Shown: positions 35,653 through 45,072 of the stretch, piece after piece | Numbering within the stretch: position 1 is the stretch's first letter | Layout of the letters: each line of letters begins with the position of its first letter | Assembly: GCF_015277775.1 (NCBI RefSeq) | Contig: NZ_CP063849.1 | Location: forward strand, 6,959,501 to 7,023,500 | DNA: 64,000 nt | Source of the DNA: Paludibaculum fermentans | GTDB lineage: Bacteria > Acidobacteriota > Terriglobia > Bryobacterales > Bryobacteraceae | Direction: 5' to 3' | Made by a program: the position numbers and the translations under genes | The notes under the pieces: generated by a model | Told to the model about the DNA's origin: nothing | Databases searched by the model: none | Seen by the model: the letters and a program-made list of their open reading frames with translations, nothing else

Positions 35653-38235
35653 TCAATCACCCAACTGATGCTCACCCGGGCCCACCCGCCGCTGCTCCGA
35701 CGTTCCCGGCAAGGTGACCAGCGCCTCGGTGTTGGCCGGAATCGACAGGGTCATTCGAAACTGCCCGGATTCCCTCGTCCAATGCACAGCAATCAAGCCG
35801 CGCAGGGTGCGGTACTCCGCCTTTACCCATTGGAGATCTTCCACCGGCCGCGGCTGAACCAGGACCCGCTCAAACCCGGGCTTGCGCGCGTCCGGTGTGA
35901 TGCCGGCCAGACCCTGCCAGAACCAGCGGCACGCTCCGCCGAACATCGGATGCATGCGCGAACCGCCGCCGTTCCAGTTCTCCCACAACGTGGTGGCGCC
36001 AGAGCCCAACATGTGCCCGAAGCCCGGCAGATCGCGTTGGTTCATCAGTCGATACGCCAGGTCCGCACGCCCTCTCCCGGTCAGCACATCGAGAACGAGA
36101 GGCGTGCCCACGAAGCCCGTGTCGAAGTGCTCGTGATTGTCCTGCTCCACAATCTCCACGGCACGCGCAAATACCGCGTTTTGCAGGTCCTTAGGAACCA
36201 GGTCAAACGCCAGGGGGAAGAAGTTCGCCCCCTGCCGCCCGTCAACGTACTGCCGCTTCGCCGCATCGTAGTAACGCGCCTGCAGGGCCGCGCTGGTCCG
36301 GTGGACAAGTCCGGCCAGGGTGGCGGCCTCTTCCTCGCGCCCCAATACCCGCGCAGCCCGGCCCAGCAGATCCGCACAGTGCCCGTAGTGGCAGGTGGAG
36401 ACGAACTCAGGCGGAATCGCGATCTTCTGCGGAGGGCACCAGTCGCCCAGGAACCATCCGCCGGGCTCTTCTTTCACCACGATGCCCTGCGCATCCATGC
36501 GGCTCTCCAGGTACCGCACCCAGGCGCGCATGGCTTCATAGTGACGAGCCAGCACCACGCGGTCGCCGTAATAGAGATACAGATACCAGGGCATCAGCAC
36601 CATGGCCGAGCCCCAGGGCGGGCCGCCGCCCCCGCCCTCAAATGGTGCGGTGTGCGGAACAAAGCCAGTCTGGTGATTGCGGGCGTCGGCGATGTCGTCG
36701 GTCCACTTCGAGTAGAACCGGGCCATGTCCAGGGCGTAGATCGCCGCCTGGGCCGCCACCTGGCCGTCGCCGGTATAACCCAGCCGCTCACGATGCGGGC
36801 AGTCGCTGGTCACGCCACCGTGCATGTTGGCCAATTGCGTCCTGACGAACGCCGCGTGAATCTGATTGAACAGCGGATTCGAGCACTCGAAGCGGCCGGC
36901 GCTCTCCACCGCGGAATGGACCGAGCGTGCCTCCAACCGCGGAGCCTCTTCCACGCCCGTCACATCCACATACCGGAAGCCATGCCAGGTGAAGCGCGGC
37001 TCCCAGGTCTCCGCTCCGCCGCCCTTCAGGACGTACGTATCGCGCTGGCCGTAGTCGCGCCCGCTGTCCTCCCGGAAGCGGAGAGTCACCTTGCGGCCGC
37101 GCGGCCCGCTGGTGTGGAGTCTTACCCAGCCCGCGAGGTTCCGTCCCGCATCGAATGTGAACAGGCCCGGCGACACCTGGACCGCCTGGCCCGGGATCAC
37201 TTCCGTCACGCGATCCGGCGGTGCGACCTGCGCGCACAGCGGGCCCGCCGGAGCCCGTACGAGAGACGCCTTCATCCATGAGGAATCGTCGAACCCCGCG
37301 GCATTCCAGCCAGGCATCTCGAGACGGGCATCGTACTGCTCACCCGTGAAGAGCCCACTGTGCAGGATGGGACCCGCGGTCGTCACGCGCCACTGCTCAT
37401 CGCTCGCGACCAGGGGCGCGCCGTCCTCCCCCTCGATCTGCACAATCATGCGCGGAGCGCCGTACCACAGCCACCCTTCCTCCACGCGGTCGCGCTGGTT
37501 GTACCAGCCGTCACCCAAGACGACGCCCGCCACGTTCGCGCCGCTTCGCAGATACGATGTGACGTCGTATGTCAGGTAGTTCACTCTCTTCGCCGTGCGG
37601 TCGTCGAACGGGTACAGCACACGACGGATGCGGCGACGGTCGTAATCGGTCTGCGCCGGTGCGAGCACATCCTCGCCCACCTTCCGCCCATTCAGATGGA
37701 GCTCAAAGAAGCCCAGGCCGCAGACATACGCTCGCGCGCTTTTCGGGATCGATGCCAGTTGGAACTCGCGCCGGAACCAGGGACAGGGATCCGTATTCAC
37801 GCCTGAGTCGCTGTCCGCGTCCGCGGTGCCCACCCACCTGGCCCGCCAGTCCGAAGCCTGCAGCAGGGCCATCTCGAACCAGGCCGCATCGCTCCATGCG
37901 GAGGGTGCGCCGGCTTCGTTCCAGACGCGTACCTTCCAGGAGCAACGCTGCCGCGAGCGCAGCTCCGCCCCTCCATAGGGCACGTGGACCGATTGTGTTG
38001 AGGCGATCCTGCCGGAATCCCAGACCTGTGTGCCGCCGCTCTCCACGACGATCTGATAGGCGCCCTGCAGGCCCGCGGTCAACTGCCACGAGAAGCGAGG
38101 CGCCGTGACGTCAAGGCCCAGCGGGTCCTTCAGATATTCGCAACGCAACGCGACCGCGCCAACAGCATCAGGGGCAAAGGCAGAGGCGGCGGGCAGTGTG
38201 GCACCGGCCGCCAGAAAACTACGTCGAGACAACAT
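35653..38235 (-). CDS. Exported alpha-L-rhamnosidase, GH78
   Basis: An 860-residue glycoside hydrolase removing terminal alpha-L-rhamnose. The N-terminus has a Tat-type signal (LSRRSFLAAGATLP). Beta-sandwich carbohydrate-binding domains follow (residues about 30-360), then the (alpha/alpha)6 catalytic barrel with the GH78 general-acid motif TSDCPHRERLGYTGD (about residue 445). The later TTLWENWNGGGSRMHP block carries the second catalytic Glu (about residue 750). A C-terminal beta domain ends the protein. It is the last gene of a likely operon with a sigma factor, an anti-sigma factor and a TonB-type receptor, 65 bases after the receptor. It probably acts in the periplasm on imported rhamnosides or pectin fragments. 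Confidence 0.92.
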   Translation of the reverse strand: MLSRRSFLAAGATLPAASAFAPDAVGAVALRCEYLKDPLGLDVTAPRFSWQLTAGLQGAYQIVVESGGTQVWDSGRIASTQSVHVPYGGAELRSRQRCSWKVRVWNEAGAPSAWSDAAWFEMALLQASDWRARWVGTADADSDSGVNTDPCPWFRREFQLASIPKSARAYVCGLGFFELHLNGRKVGEDVLAPAQTDYDRRRIRRVLYPFDDRTAKRVNYLTYDVTSYLRSGANVAGVVLGDGWYNQRDRVEEGWLWYGAPRMIVQIEGEDGAPLVASDEQWRVTTAGPILHSGLFTGEQYDARLEMPGWNAAGFDDSSWMKASLVRAPAGPLCAQVAPPDRVTEVIPGQAVQVSPGLFTFDAGRNLAGWVRLHTSGPRGRKVTLRFREDSGRDYGQRDTYVLKGGGAETWEPRFTWHGFRYVDVTGVEEAPRLEARSVHSAVESAGRFECSNPLFNQIHAAFVRTQLANMHGGVTSDCPHRERLGYTGDGQVAAQAAIYALDMARFYSKWTDDIADARNHQTGFVPHTAPFEGGGGGPPWGSAMVLMPWYLYLYYGDRVVLARHYEAMRAWVRYLESRMDAQGIVVKEEPGGWFLGDWCPPQKIAIPPEFVSTCHYGHCADLLGRAARVLGREEEAATLAGLVHRTSAALQARYYDAAKRQYVDGRQGANFFPLAFDLVPKDLQNAVFARAVEIVEQDNHEHFDTGFVGTPLVLDVLTGRGRADLAYRLMNQRDLPGFGHMLGSGATTLWENWNGGGSRMHPMFGGACRWFWQGLAGITPDARKPGFERVLVQPRPVEDLQWVKAEYRTLRGLIAVHWTRESGQFRMTLSIPANTEALVTLPGTSEQRRVGPGEHQLGD

Positions 38236-38300
38236 GACCGATCAGCCGCCGCACACCGGCAGCGGCTGCAAGCCGTAGTATATTCCAGGGCGCGGGCCCA

Positions 38301-41300
38301 TTAGAATTTCAGACGCAGCTCCAACTCCGCCGAGCGCGGTCCGCCGGTCTGGAACAGCGGTGTCAGCCCGGAGTTGGGGGTGCCGCCGCCAAACATCAGG
38401 TTCTGCATCGACGCCGAGCGCCCGAAGAGCGGGCTGGCCAGGTACCGCACCGGATCCGCGAACGCCGGCCGGTTCGCCACATTGAAGATCGACACAGCCA
38501 GGTCCAGCGACCACCGTCCGGAGAAGCGGAACTCGCGCCGCGCCGACGCATCGATCTGCAGCACTCCGCCCCCCGGGATGGCATTGCGGCCCAGCGAGCC
38601 TTGCTGCGACTGCGAAGGCATCCCAAACGCGCCCGGGTTCAGCCTCCTGCCGCCTGGAGCCGAGCCGTCCTGCAACCAGATCGGAGCCCCGAATACCAGG
38701 TCGGGCCGCCCCAGGTTGCCGGGCGACACACCCACCCCTCCATCCATGGTCGCGACATCGATGGGAAACCCCGTATGCGCCCGCACGACCGTGTTCAGCC
38801 GCCAGCCTGCGAACGGCCGCCGCAGCGCCTCCCGCATCGCACGTCCCGGCACTTCATAGGTCAGGCCAAACGACAACGCATGGCGCACGTCGAAGCTCGA
38901 CGACCCGCGTTCCTCCGCTCTGGCCGCATCGGGCCGTGCCAGCAGCACCGCCGAATCCTGCGAGCCGTCGTCGATGGAGTGGGACCATGTATAAGCGGCC
39001 AGGCCGAACAGGCCCGGCAAGATCCGCCCACTGTAGCGAGTCTGCAGCGAATGGTAGTTCGACCGCCCCTCCGTCCTGGCGAGGATGTACCAGAACAGCC
39101 CGCTATCCGGCGCGATGCCCGCCTCCCTGTGCAGCAGGTTGCGGCCGGAGGATCCGACATAGGCCACTGAGGCTGTGCCCCCGGTTACCTGCTTCTCCAG
39201 CGAGGCCTTCCATTGCGTCGTTCGCGGCAGCCGCAACGGGCTGAGCGGCTCCACCTGGAGTGGGCTGTCCTTGAAAGCAACAGCACTGCCTCTTGGGATG
39301 GACTTGGTCTGTGCACCCACACTTCCAAACTGCCAACTGTTGAACGGCGCGCCGTTGAACGGATTGATGGCCGACCCCAACCCCGCGTCGTAATAGATGC
39401 CCGCACCCGCGCGCAGGACCACCGCCCCGGGCGCCTGCCACGCCACGCCCACGCGCGGAGCAAACTGCGTGTAGCTGGGCTTCCAGATCCACTGGTCCAG
39501 CCATCCGCTTCTGAAGTTCGTCAGCCCTCCGCCGGGATCCCCATTCCACAGGCCCGAAATCACGTGATTCGTGGCCGAATTGAGGGGCGGCGTGCCCAGC
39601 CACCGGATGCCGTACACCAGGCTCACGCGCTCCCCCAGCCGTACCGTATCCTGCGCAAAGAGCGAGAGCGTGTGCATCGGCCTGCTGCCGCGCGGCAGCT
39701 TCGTCACGGTGACCGCCAGCGGCTCCCTGTTCAATATCGAATCCACACTGGCGCTGGAGAGGGCGATGGCGTCGATCGCCCGGTCGCGCGAGGGTGACAG
39801 CCGCACGAAATCCGCGCCCGCGGAAAACTGGTGCCCGCGCATCGTTTTCGAGACCGAATCCACCACCTGCCACTGTGTCTGCGAGGCCGTCGCGCCGCGT
39901 CCCGACACCAGTTGCCCCACTCCGCCGATGGCGAACCCGAGGATCGAGGATTCGCTCTCGATGGGCAATCCCAGCAGGGAGCGGATCTCTCCGGGCACGA
40001 GGATCGCCAGGTCCACTGGAGCGCCCAGCGACGCATCGGCGCCCCAGTCCGAGCTGAACACTGAGCGTGAGAAGTTGAATCGCGCATCGTGGATGAGCCC
40101 GCTACGCCCAGCCACCGTGGCGCCCAGGGTGATGCTGCGCCAGCCATACCGGCCGGAACTGGTGCTGAGCTGCCGTGCTTCGGAGGACGAGGGCGTGTTG
40201 CTGAAGCGCGCAAACAGCATCGCGGCGGACCCCAGCGCGTGGTCGATCCGCAGGCTCTGCGCCGCCACCGTGGCGCGCCGTTCGAGTTCCAGCGTACTCA
40301 TCGCCAGGCCCGCTCCGAACTCAGGCTTCATGGGCAGCGGAAATGCCCAAAGCGCCGCCTTGAGCAGTTCGGGGGCCGACGCGCGGGCGTCCCAGGAGGG
40401 AACCACCGTGGTCTGCATCGCCGTATCCGTCATCGACAGCCGGCTGGCGGAGGCGAAGAAGAACGTGCGGTCCCGCCGGATGGGCCCGCCCAGCGCCGCG
40501 CCGAAATCGTAGTACGACGGCCGGGGGAAGGGCACACCCAATGAATTCGCAAACCAGTCGCGGGCGCTCCAGCCGTTGTCCCTCATATGGGAATATGCTT
40601 CGCCGTGAAGCGCATTCGTGCCGGGACGCGTCCGCACCACGACATCGGCGCCCGGCCGCTCACCGGAGGCAGCCAGGAAGTCCGGAGTCCGCAGTTCCAC
40701 CTCCTCCAGTTCCTCGGCCTGGCCGAGGCTTTGGATACTGCCAATCGCGGTCATCGCCGGCAGCGAAGCGCCCGGGGCGGCGCCCGGCAGGCTGCTGCCT
40801 CCGATGCCGTTGTTCACGCTGACCCCATCCACCCGCACCACGTTTGTGTTGGGCCGCTGGCCGTTGGCGCTGAACTGCCCTCCGTCGCTGCTCGCCGCGG
40901 CCGTCTGCACGATGCCCGGCAACAGGTCGAAGGCGGCCCGCAGGTCCCGGCCGTTCACCGGCAGGTCAGCGCCCGGCCCGCCGCGATGCATCATCAGGCC
41001 CGCTCCCGGAGCGGCGCTCAACTCGCCCGCATTGCTCTCGATGCGAATCTCTTCGTGCTGGCCCACCACCTCCAGGACGAAATCGATCCGCTCCAGGTGG
41101 CCTTGCCGGATCGCCACATCCAGCCGCGCCACCGTATGGAATCCCGGCTTCGAGGCGGTGACCTTGTAGCGGCCGTCGGGCAGGCCCGCGACGTGGAAGC
41201 TGCCGTCCGGCGCGGTCTCAGTGAAGCGCATCGCCCCGGTCTCATCGTGCTGAACGCGGATCCGGGCACGTTGCAGGATCGCGCCCGAAACATCCATGAC

Positions 41301-41381
41301 AGAGCCCTGGATCTGCCCCGGCCACTGCGCCGCCAGCGCCAGCGGCAGCAGCGCCAGAACCAGCAGGCTAGCGCCGCGCAT
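38301..41381 (-). CDS. TonB-dependent-receptor-like outer-membrane protein with carboxypeptidase-regulatory domain
   Basis: About 1026 residues. After a signal peptide (LLVLALLPLALAAQ) comes a carboxypeptidase-regulatory-like domain (IQGSVMDVSGAILQRARI, GLPDGRYKVTASKPGF). A plug-like domain (LPVNGRDLRAAFDLLPGIVQ, NVVRVDGVSVNNG) and a long beta-barrel ending in a final aromatic strand (LELRLKF) follow. This is the Oar/SusC-like architecture common in Acidobacteriota. The frame is open further upstream, but ATG 41381 gives the signal peptide and overlaps the anti-sigma gene by 14 bases. With the rhamnosidase downstream it probably takes up a rhamnose-containing glycan. Confidence 0.85.
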   Translation of the reverse strand: MRGASLLVLALLPLALAAQWPGQIQGSVMDVSGAILQRARIRVQHDETGAMRFTETAPDGSFHVAGLPDGRYKVTASKPGFHTVARLDVAIRQGHLERIDFVLEVVGQHEEIRIESNAGELSAAPGAGLMMHRGGPGADLPVNGRDLRAAFDLLPGIVQTAAASSDGGQFSANGQRPNTNVVRVDGVSVNNGIGGSSLPGAAPGASLPAMTAIGSIQSLGQAEELEEVELRTPDFLAASGERPGADVVVRTRPGTNALHGEAYSHMRDNGWSARDWFANSLGVPFPRPSYYDFGAALGGPIRRDRTFFFASASRLSMTDTAMQTTVVPSWDARASAPELLKAALWAFPLPMKPEFGAGLAMSTLELERRATVAAQSLRIDHALGSAAMLFARFSNTPSSSEARQLSTSSGRYGWRSITLGATVAGRSGLIHDARFNFSRSVFSSDWGADASLGAPVDLAILVPGEIRSLLGLPIESESSILGFAIGGVGQLVSGRGATASQTQWQVVDSVSKTMRGHQFSAGADFVRLSPSRDRAIDAIALSSASVDSILNREPLAVTVTKLPRGSRPMHTLSLFAQDTVRLGERVSLVYGIRWLGTPPLNSATNHVISGLWNGDPGGGLTNFRSGWLDQWIWKPSYTQFAPRVGVAWQAPGAVVLRAGAGIYYDAGLGSAINPFNGAPFNSWQFGSVGAQTKSIPRGSAVAFKDSPLQVEPLSPLRLPRTTQWKASLEKQVTGGTASVAYVGSSGRNLLHREAGIAPDSGLFWYILARTEGRSNYHSLQTRYSGRILPGLFGLAAYTWSHSIDDGSQDSAVLLARPDAARAEERGSSSFDVRHALSFGLTYEVPGRAMREALRRPFAGWRLNTVVRAHTGFPIDVATMDGGVGVSPGNLGRPDLVFGAPIWLQDGSAPGGRRLNPGAFGMPSQSQQGSLGRNAIPGGGVLQIDASARREFRFSGRWSLDLAVSIFNVANRPAFADPVRYLASPLFGRSASMQNLMFGGGTPNSGLTPLFQTGGPRSAELELRLKF

Positions 41382-42939
41382 TCGAGTCCAAGGCGATCGC
41401 CCTGCGCAGGTCCTGCAGGTCGGGCCGCAGCGCGCGGATCGTCCGCTCGCCTTCAGTCTGGCTATACGAACCAGCAAATAGCAGGCTCAGGTCCCGGTTG
41501 AGCCGCCGTGCCGCGGTCATCATCCGCACCTGGCGCGTGTCGTGCAATTCAATGCCATCGCCCACGAGCGGTCCCAGCAGAGTCTCCATCCGCCCGGCTA
41601 ACCTCCTCAAGGCCGCGTAGTGTTGTTCCCGCAGCGATCGCAACAGGCGCTGGTCCGCATCGGGCAGTTCCGTCTCCCTTGGGACTGGAATCCACTGCGA
41701 CAGCACTTCCAGCGCATGGGCGCGCGCCAGGCTTTCACCGCTGGCCTCCAGTACTTCTTCCGTGACGCTCTGTAGTTTGAGTGGGCCGCCCAGCCGTTCC
41801 TCGAGCAAGGCCACAATCGGTCGCGGCCGCTGGTCCGAGACCTGCGTGGAAGAATCCGATGGACTGCCGCCGGCGCGCGCGCCGCCCTGTCCCTGGAGCC
41901 GCAACTCCACTCTCGACAGTCCCGCCAACTCACTCTCTACTCGACGCTGTACCGACTCGCTCAAGCCATTCGAGCTGACGATCAGCTTTCGCCCCTGGTC
42001 ATCCTTGCTCAACTCCAGCGGTTCTCCCACATCGGCTCCGGCGCGATTCAAGGCGGCCAGTATGTGCAGCGCATCCTCCGGCCGCAACTCCCTGGTCTCG
42101 TCTTCGCGCGCAGTCGGTGGAGCGAGCCTGGGCGCCGGGGCTGGCCGCGCCGGTGGAGTCGCCGGCTCCGCGGTCTCACTGATCTCGACGCTGCCCAGGT
42201 TCCCGAATTCAAAGGAGCCCGCTACCGGCCGCAGATCGCCGGCCCGCAAGGTGAGGGAAGCCGTTCGCAGCGAACTCGCGTCCGTCTCGGTCCGTACGAT
42301 GTAGGTTTGATCCCGTGCCGCCGGCCCGCCTTTCACCAGTACCGCATCGTGGCGCCGGGCCAGCTGTCCACGCCACGAGAGGTAGGCCTTCGCGCTCAGG
42401 GGCTCGCCCCAATCGTAGCGGGCGTTGACGAACATCGTCCGCACGCGCCCGTCGTCGTAGCCGGAATTGGCGGCATCCAGGAGCACGGCAGGCCGGATCA
42501 CGGCCCCACCAAATGCGTTCACACGGACATTGCGTCTGGCGGACTGCGGAGCGTGCGCGGCCCGCGCCAACACCTCATCGACAGTCCTCTCCGTTCCTGC
42601 GGTCTGCCGGAACAGGATCACACCCAGGACGACACTCGCCGCCAGCGCCAACACGCCAGCCGTACCCCAGCGGAGTGTCCGCTGCCTGGCCAGTTCCTGG
42701 TCCACGGCGTCCAGCCGCGGGGCCAGATCAGACCACATCACGGGGGTGGCTCGCACTGCCTGCTGCTCGAAATCATGGAATGCGCTAGAAGCCGCGCGGA
42801 GGCCCGCCAGCCGTGCCCCGCACACCGCGCACTCCTGTGTATGCGCCCGCACGACCCGCGCTTCCGGATCGCCCAGTTCGCCATCCAGGAACCCCAGCAG
42901 CTGGTCTTCCTCTACGTGTACCGACATCCGGCTACTCAT
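41368..42939 (-). CDS. Zinc-finger anti-sigma factor with a large extracytoplasmic domain
   Basis: A 523-residue protein. The cytoplasmic N-terminus has the anti-sigma zinc motif His33-x3-Cys37-x2-Cys40. A transmembrane helix lies at residues 92-110 (GTAGVLALAASVVLGVILF), and an outer region of about 410 residues follows. That region is Ala/Pro-rich around residue 260, then helical with a long Arg-rich end. It does not look like FecR. The ATG at 42939 overlaps the sigma stop (ATGAGTAG), and MSV at 42927 is an alternative. It should hold the adjacent sigma factor and sense the periplasm or the downstream receptor. Confidence 0.82.
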   Translation of the reverse strand: MSSRMSVHVEEDQLLGFLDGELGDPEARVVRAHTQECAVCGARLAGLRAASSAFHDFEQQAVRATPVMWSDLAPRLDAVDQELARQRTLRWGTAGVLALAASVVLGVILFRQTAGTERTVDEVLARAAHAPQSARRNVRVNAFGGAVIRPAVLLDAANSGYDDGRVRTMFVNARYDWGEPLSAKAYLSWRGQLARRHDAVLVKGGPAARDQTYIVRTETDASSLRTASLTLRAGDLRPVAGSFEFGNLGSVEISETAEPATPPARPAPAPRLAPPTAREDETRELRPEDALHILAALNRAGADVGEPLELSKDDQGRKLIVSSNGLSESVQRRVESELAGLSRVELRLQGQGGARAGGSPSDSSTQVSDQRPRPIVALLEERLGGPLKLQSVTEEVLEASGESLARAHALEVLSQWIPVPRETELPDADQRLLRSLREQHYAALRRLAGRMETLLGPLVGDGIELHDTRQVRMMTAARRLNRDLSLLFAGSYSQTEGERTIRALRPDLQDLRRAIALDSNARR

Positions 42940-43531
42940 TGAGCGCCCTCCGCAGCTTGCAAAGTCCACGCCGCAGGAACTCGCTGACGGTGGAACTGCT
43001 AATCCCTATGGCCTCCGCAATTTCGCGATACCGGAGCCCCGCCGCCCGCAGATGCAGGCACTCTTTCTGTTGTGGTGAGAGCAACGCCACCGCTTCATTC
43101 AAGCGCGACATACGCTGGCGCTCGATCAGGGATTCTTCGGGGTTCTTGCCGCCGGCCTGAATAGTCCGGTCGAGATCAGGATCGATGGCAAGAAACGCCG
43201 ATTCACGCGCCCGCGCCTTCAGCGCCAGATTCCTCGCCACGCGGAACAGCCAGGGCCGCACAGCCAGAATCTCCTGGCCCTTGGACAGTGCCCGGTAGAG
43301 ACAGACGAAAGCCTCCTGCGTCAGATCCTCCGCCTGGCTCGCCGGCAGCCGGAAGCACAGGAGATAGAGGTGCAGATCGGTGCGTGTCTCCTCATAAATC
43401 CGCTCCACCTGGCTGCGCAGATTCACGCCGGCCACGAGTCGGACGCTCCCTGCCTGCGGCTCGGCGCTGCTCCGCTCATCCGGCACCGTCTGCAATCGCA
43501 ACTGCACACCGCTACGGTCTGGAAATCTCAC
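42932..43531 (-). CDS. ECF-type RNA polymerase sigma factor
   Basis: About 199 residues from GTG 43531. Region 2 is seen in LLCFRLPASQAEDLTQEAF and VRPWLFRVARNLALKARA, and region 4 in LSPQQKECLHLRAAGL, followed by REIAEAIGISSSTVSEFLRR. The first 35 residues are poorly conserved and other in-frame GTG/TTG codons exist, so the start is uncertain. It heads a minus-strand operon: sigma, anti-sigma, receptor, rhamnosidase. It is divergent from a small beta-barrel gene. It probably drives its own operon. Confidence 0.85.
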   Translation of the reverse strand: MRFPDRSGVQLRLQTVPDERSSAEPQAGSVRLVAGVNLRSQVERIYEETRTDLHLYLLCFRLPASQAEDLTQEAFVCLYRALSKGQEILAVRPWLFRVARNLALKARARESAFLAIDPDLDRTIQAGGKNPEESLIERQRMSRLNEAVALLSPQQKECLHLRAAGLRYREIAEAIGISSSTVSEFLRRGLCKLRRALNE

Positions 43532-43532
43532 T

Positions 43533-43574
43533 TTTCCCTACGGCGCCGGAGAATATTTTCGCGGTGTAGGGAAA
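43533..43574. promoter_or_regulatory. Inverted repeat in the divergent sigma/beta-barrel promoter region
   Basis: TTTCCCTAC (43533-43541) and GTAGGGAAA (43566-43574) are exact complements 24 bases apart. They lie in the 72-base gap between the sigma gene and the divergent beta-barrel gene. They could be two half-sites of a regulator or an RNA hairpin in either 5' leader. Confidence 0.45.
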
Positions 43575-43603
43575 TCCCGGGCACCACCGACCATGTAGAC
43601 GAC

Positions 43604-44218
43604 ATGCGATTCCTATTCCTGTTTCTCCTGCTTCCGGCCGCGGCCTGGTGCCAGGTCGCAACCTTCGGTGTCAAAGGCGGAGTTCTGTTCGGGCAGCCGG
43701 CGGACGACTTCGGCCATCTCAAAATCCACTCCGAACACTGGACGGTCGGCCCCACCGTCGAGTTTCATCTGCCCGCCCGGTTCAGCCTGGAACTCGGCGC
43801 TCTTTACACCGGTTACAACACAAAGTACGACACAAATTTCTCGTTTTTGTCGCCAGTGCCTTTGCTCAATTTTCGACTGGAAGGCCATGGCGACACCAGA
43901 GCCTGGGACTTCCCGGCCGCCATCAAGTACCGGTTCCACTCACAGGGCTTCACTCCCTTTGTGCTGGGTGGCGTCAACTACCGGCGTGAGAGCTCCGACG
44001 TTCGCGTCACGTGCACTGCCGACGACGGTAGTAGCTGCGGCGCGAGTATCACCTACCTCGCGAACTACAGCACCAGCCAGGATCGCATCGGCCCCACGTT
44101 TGGCGGCGGCCTGGAGTGGCGCTTCGGCCGGCTGCGCGCCGCGCCGGAGTTCCGCTATACACACCTGAACCGCACCGGAGCCAACCAGTACAACCTCCTG
44201 TTCGGCCTGTCCTTCTGA
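43604..44218 (+). CDS. Small outer-membrane beta-barrel protein
   Basis: A 204-residue protein with a signal peptide (LFLFLLLPAAAWCQ) and alternating-strand sequence closing in a terminal Phe (NLLFGLSF), typical of 8-stranded OmpA/OprF-like barrels. It has glycine-rich turns and strands such as WTVGPTVEFHLPARFSLELG. Two Cys in one long loop (CTADDGSSCG) may pair. The frame is open upstream, but ATG 43604 is the only sensible start. It shares its layout with the beta-barrel protein at 62466-63029 (GVKGGV near the start, then WT-GP-VE and PAFRYT-like strands). Function unknown. Confidence 0.78.
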   Translation: MRFLFLFLLLPAAAWCQVATFGVKGGVLFGQPADDFGHLKIHSEHWTVGPTVEFHLPARFSLELGALYTGYNTKYDTNFSFLSPVPLLNFRLEGHGDTRAWDFPAAIKYRFHSQGFTPFVLGGVNYRRESSDVRVTCTADDGSSCGASITYLANYSTSQDRIGPTFGGGLEWRFGRLRAAPEFRYTHLNRTGANQYNLLFGLSF

Positions 44219-44303
44219 CCCGCGGAACCGTCAAACGGAGCCGCGCGCTATCGCCATTCCTCTACCCTGCCATTCAACTCAAAACCACAAGGAGACAACA
44301 CGT

Positions 44304-44792
44304 ATGAAAACCCCCACGGTAACCCGTGCCCTCTTCGCCCTCGCCGCCGCACTCATGCTCTGCCCGGCCGGCGCCTCAGCCGCTGAGAATACGGTGCTGG
44401 AGCGCTACACGTTCTCCATCGCCCAAGCCGGAGCGAAGGACCAATCCTCGGGCGGGGAAGTCCGCTTCCGCGACCGTTTCTTCGGCAACGGTACGGCCAC
44501 CAGCCGGCTGAACCTGTTGGAAGAGAGCAGTTCCTCCGACCGCACCAACCGGCCGCTGATGCTGTCCCTGAATGTGGACCGGCAAGTGGGAGAAGGCGAG
44601 ATCGTCTTTGCGCTGCTCGTCTTCCGGGTGGAAGTCGTAGGCCGCGACCTCGACGGCAACATCGTCTTCCAGCGCGAGTTCCCGGGCTTCCAGTTCGGTG
44701 ACAGCGCCTCCGGCCATTGGCATGAGCGCATGGGCGGGCTCCCCACCAACCTCGCCCAACTCACGGTGACTTACTTCGGCAATTACGAATAG
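44304..44792 (+). CDS. Secreted protein of unknown function
   Basis: A 162-residue protein with a strong ribosome-binding site (aaggag) and a classic signal peptide (TRALFALAAALMLCPAGASA). The mature part is a predicted beta-rich domain (VLERYTFSIAQAG, EIVFALLVFRVEVVGRDLDG) without cysteine. No family is recognised. It follows the beta-barrel gene by 85 bases and may be co-transcribed with it. The next 280 bases hold no gene I can support. Confidence 0.6.
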   Translation: MKTPTVTRALFALAAALMLCPAGASAAENTVLERYTFSIAQAGAKDQSSGGEVRFRDRFFGNGTATSRLNLLEESSSSDRTNRPLMLSLNVDRQVGEGEIVFALLVFRVEVVGRDLDGNIVFQREFPGFQFGDSASGHWHERMGGLPTNLAQLTVTYFGNYE

Positions 44793-45072
44793 GAGCAGGG
44801 CCGCCCTCTCCACTCGCTCCGTTCCTGTTGCACGTGTAAACAACCAACCCATCGCTCGATGGCCTGTCGATTCCCTCCCGCATGGATCGACGCACAGTTG
44901 AGTACGGAATACCGAAGCAGGAGCGGAGCGAGCAATGAAGACTACGTGGAGAACCACGATTTGCGCCGCCGCCCGGACCTCCCCAACGGGACCGGCGCTG
45001 AATGACTTCCGCGAGAACCTCATGACCTACCAGCGGCTTGTCCACTCCCGGCTTCATATAGGAGAACTGAAA

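Noticed and set aside
35614-37281. Plus-strand open frame of 555 codons under the rhamnosidase
   Set aside because: It is antisense to the GH78 catalytic domain and shows no motifs or ribosome-binding site.
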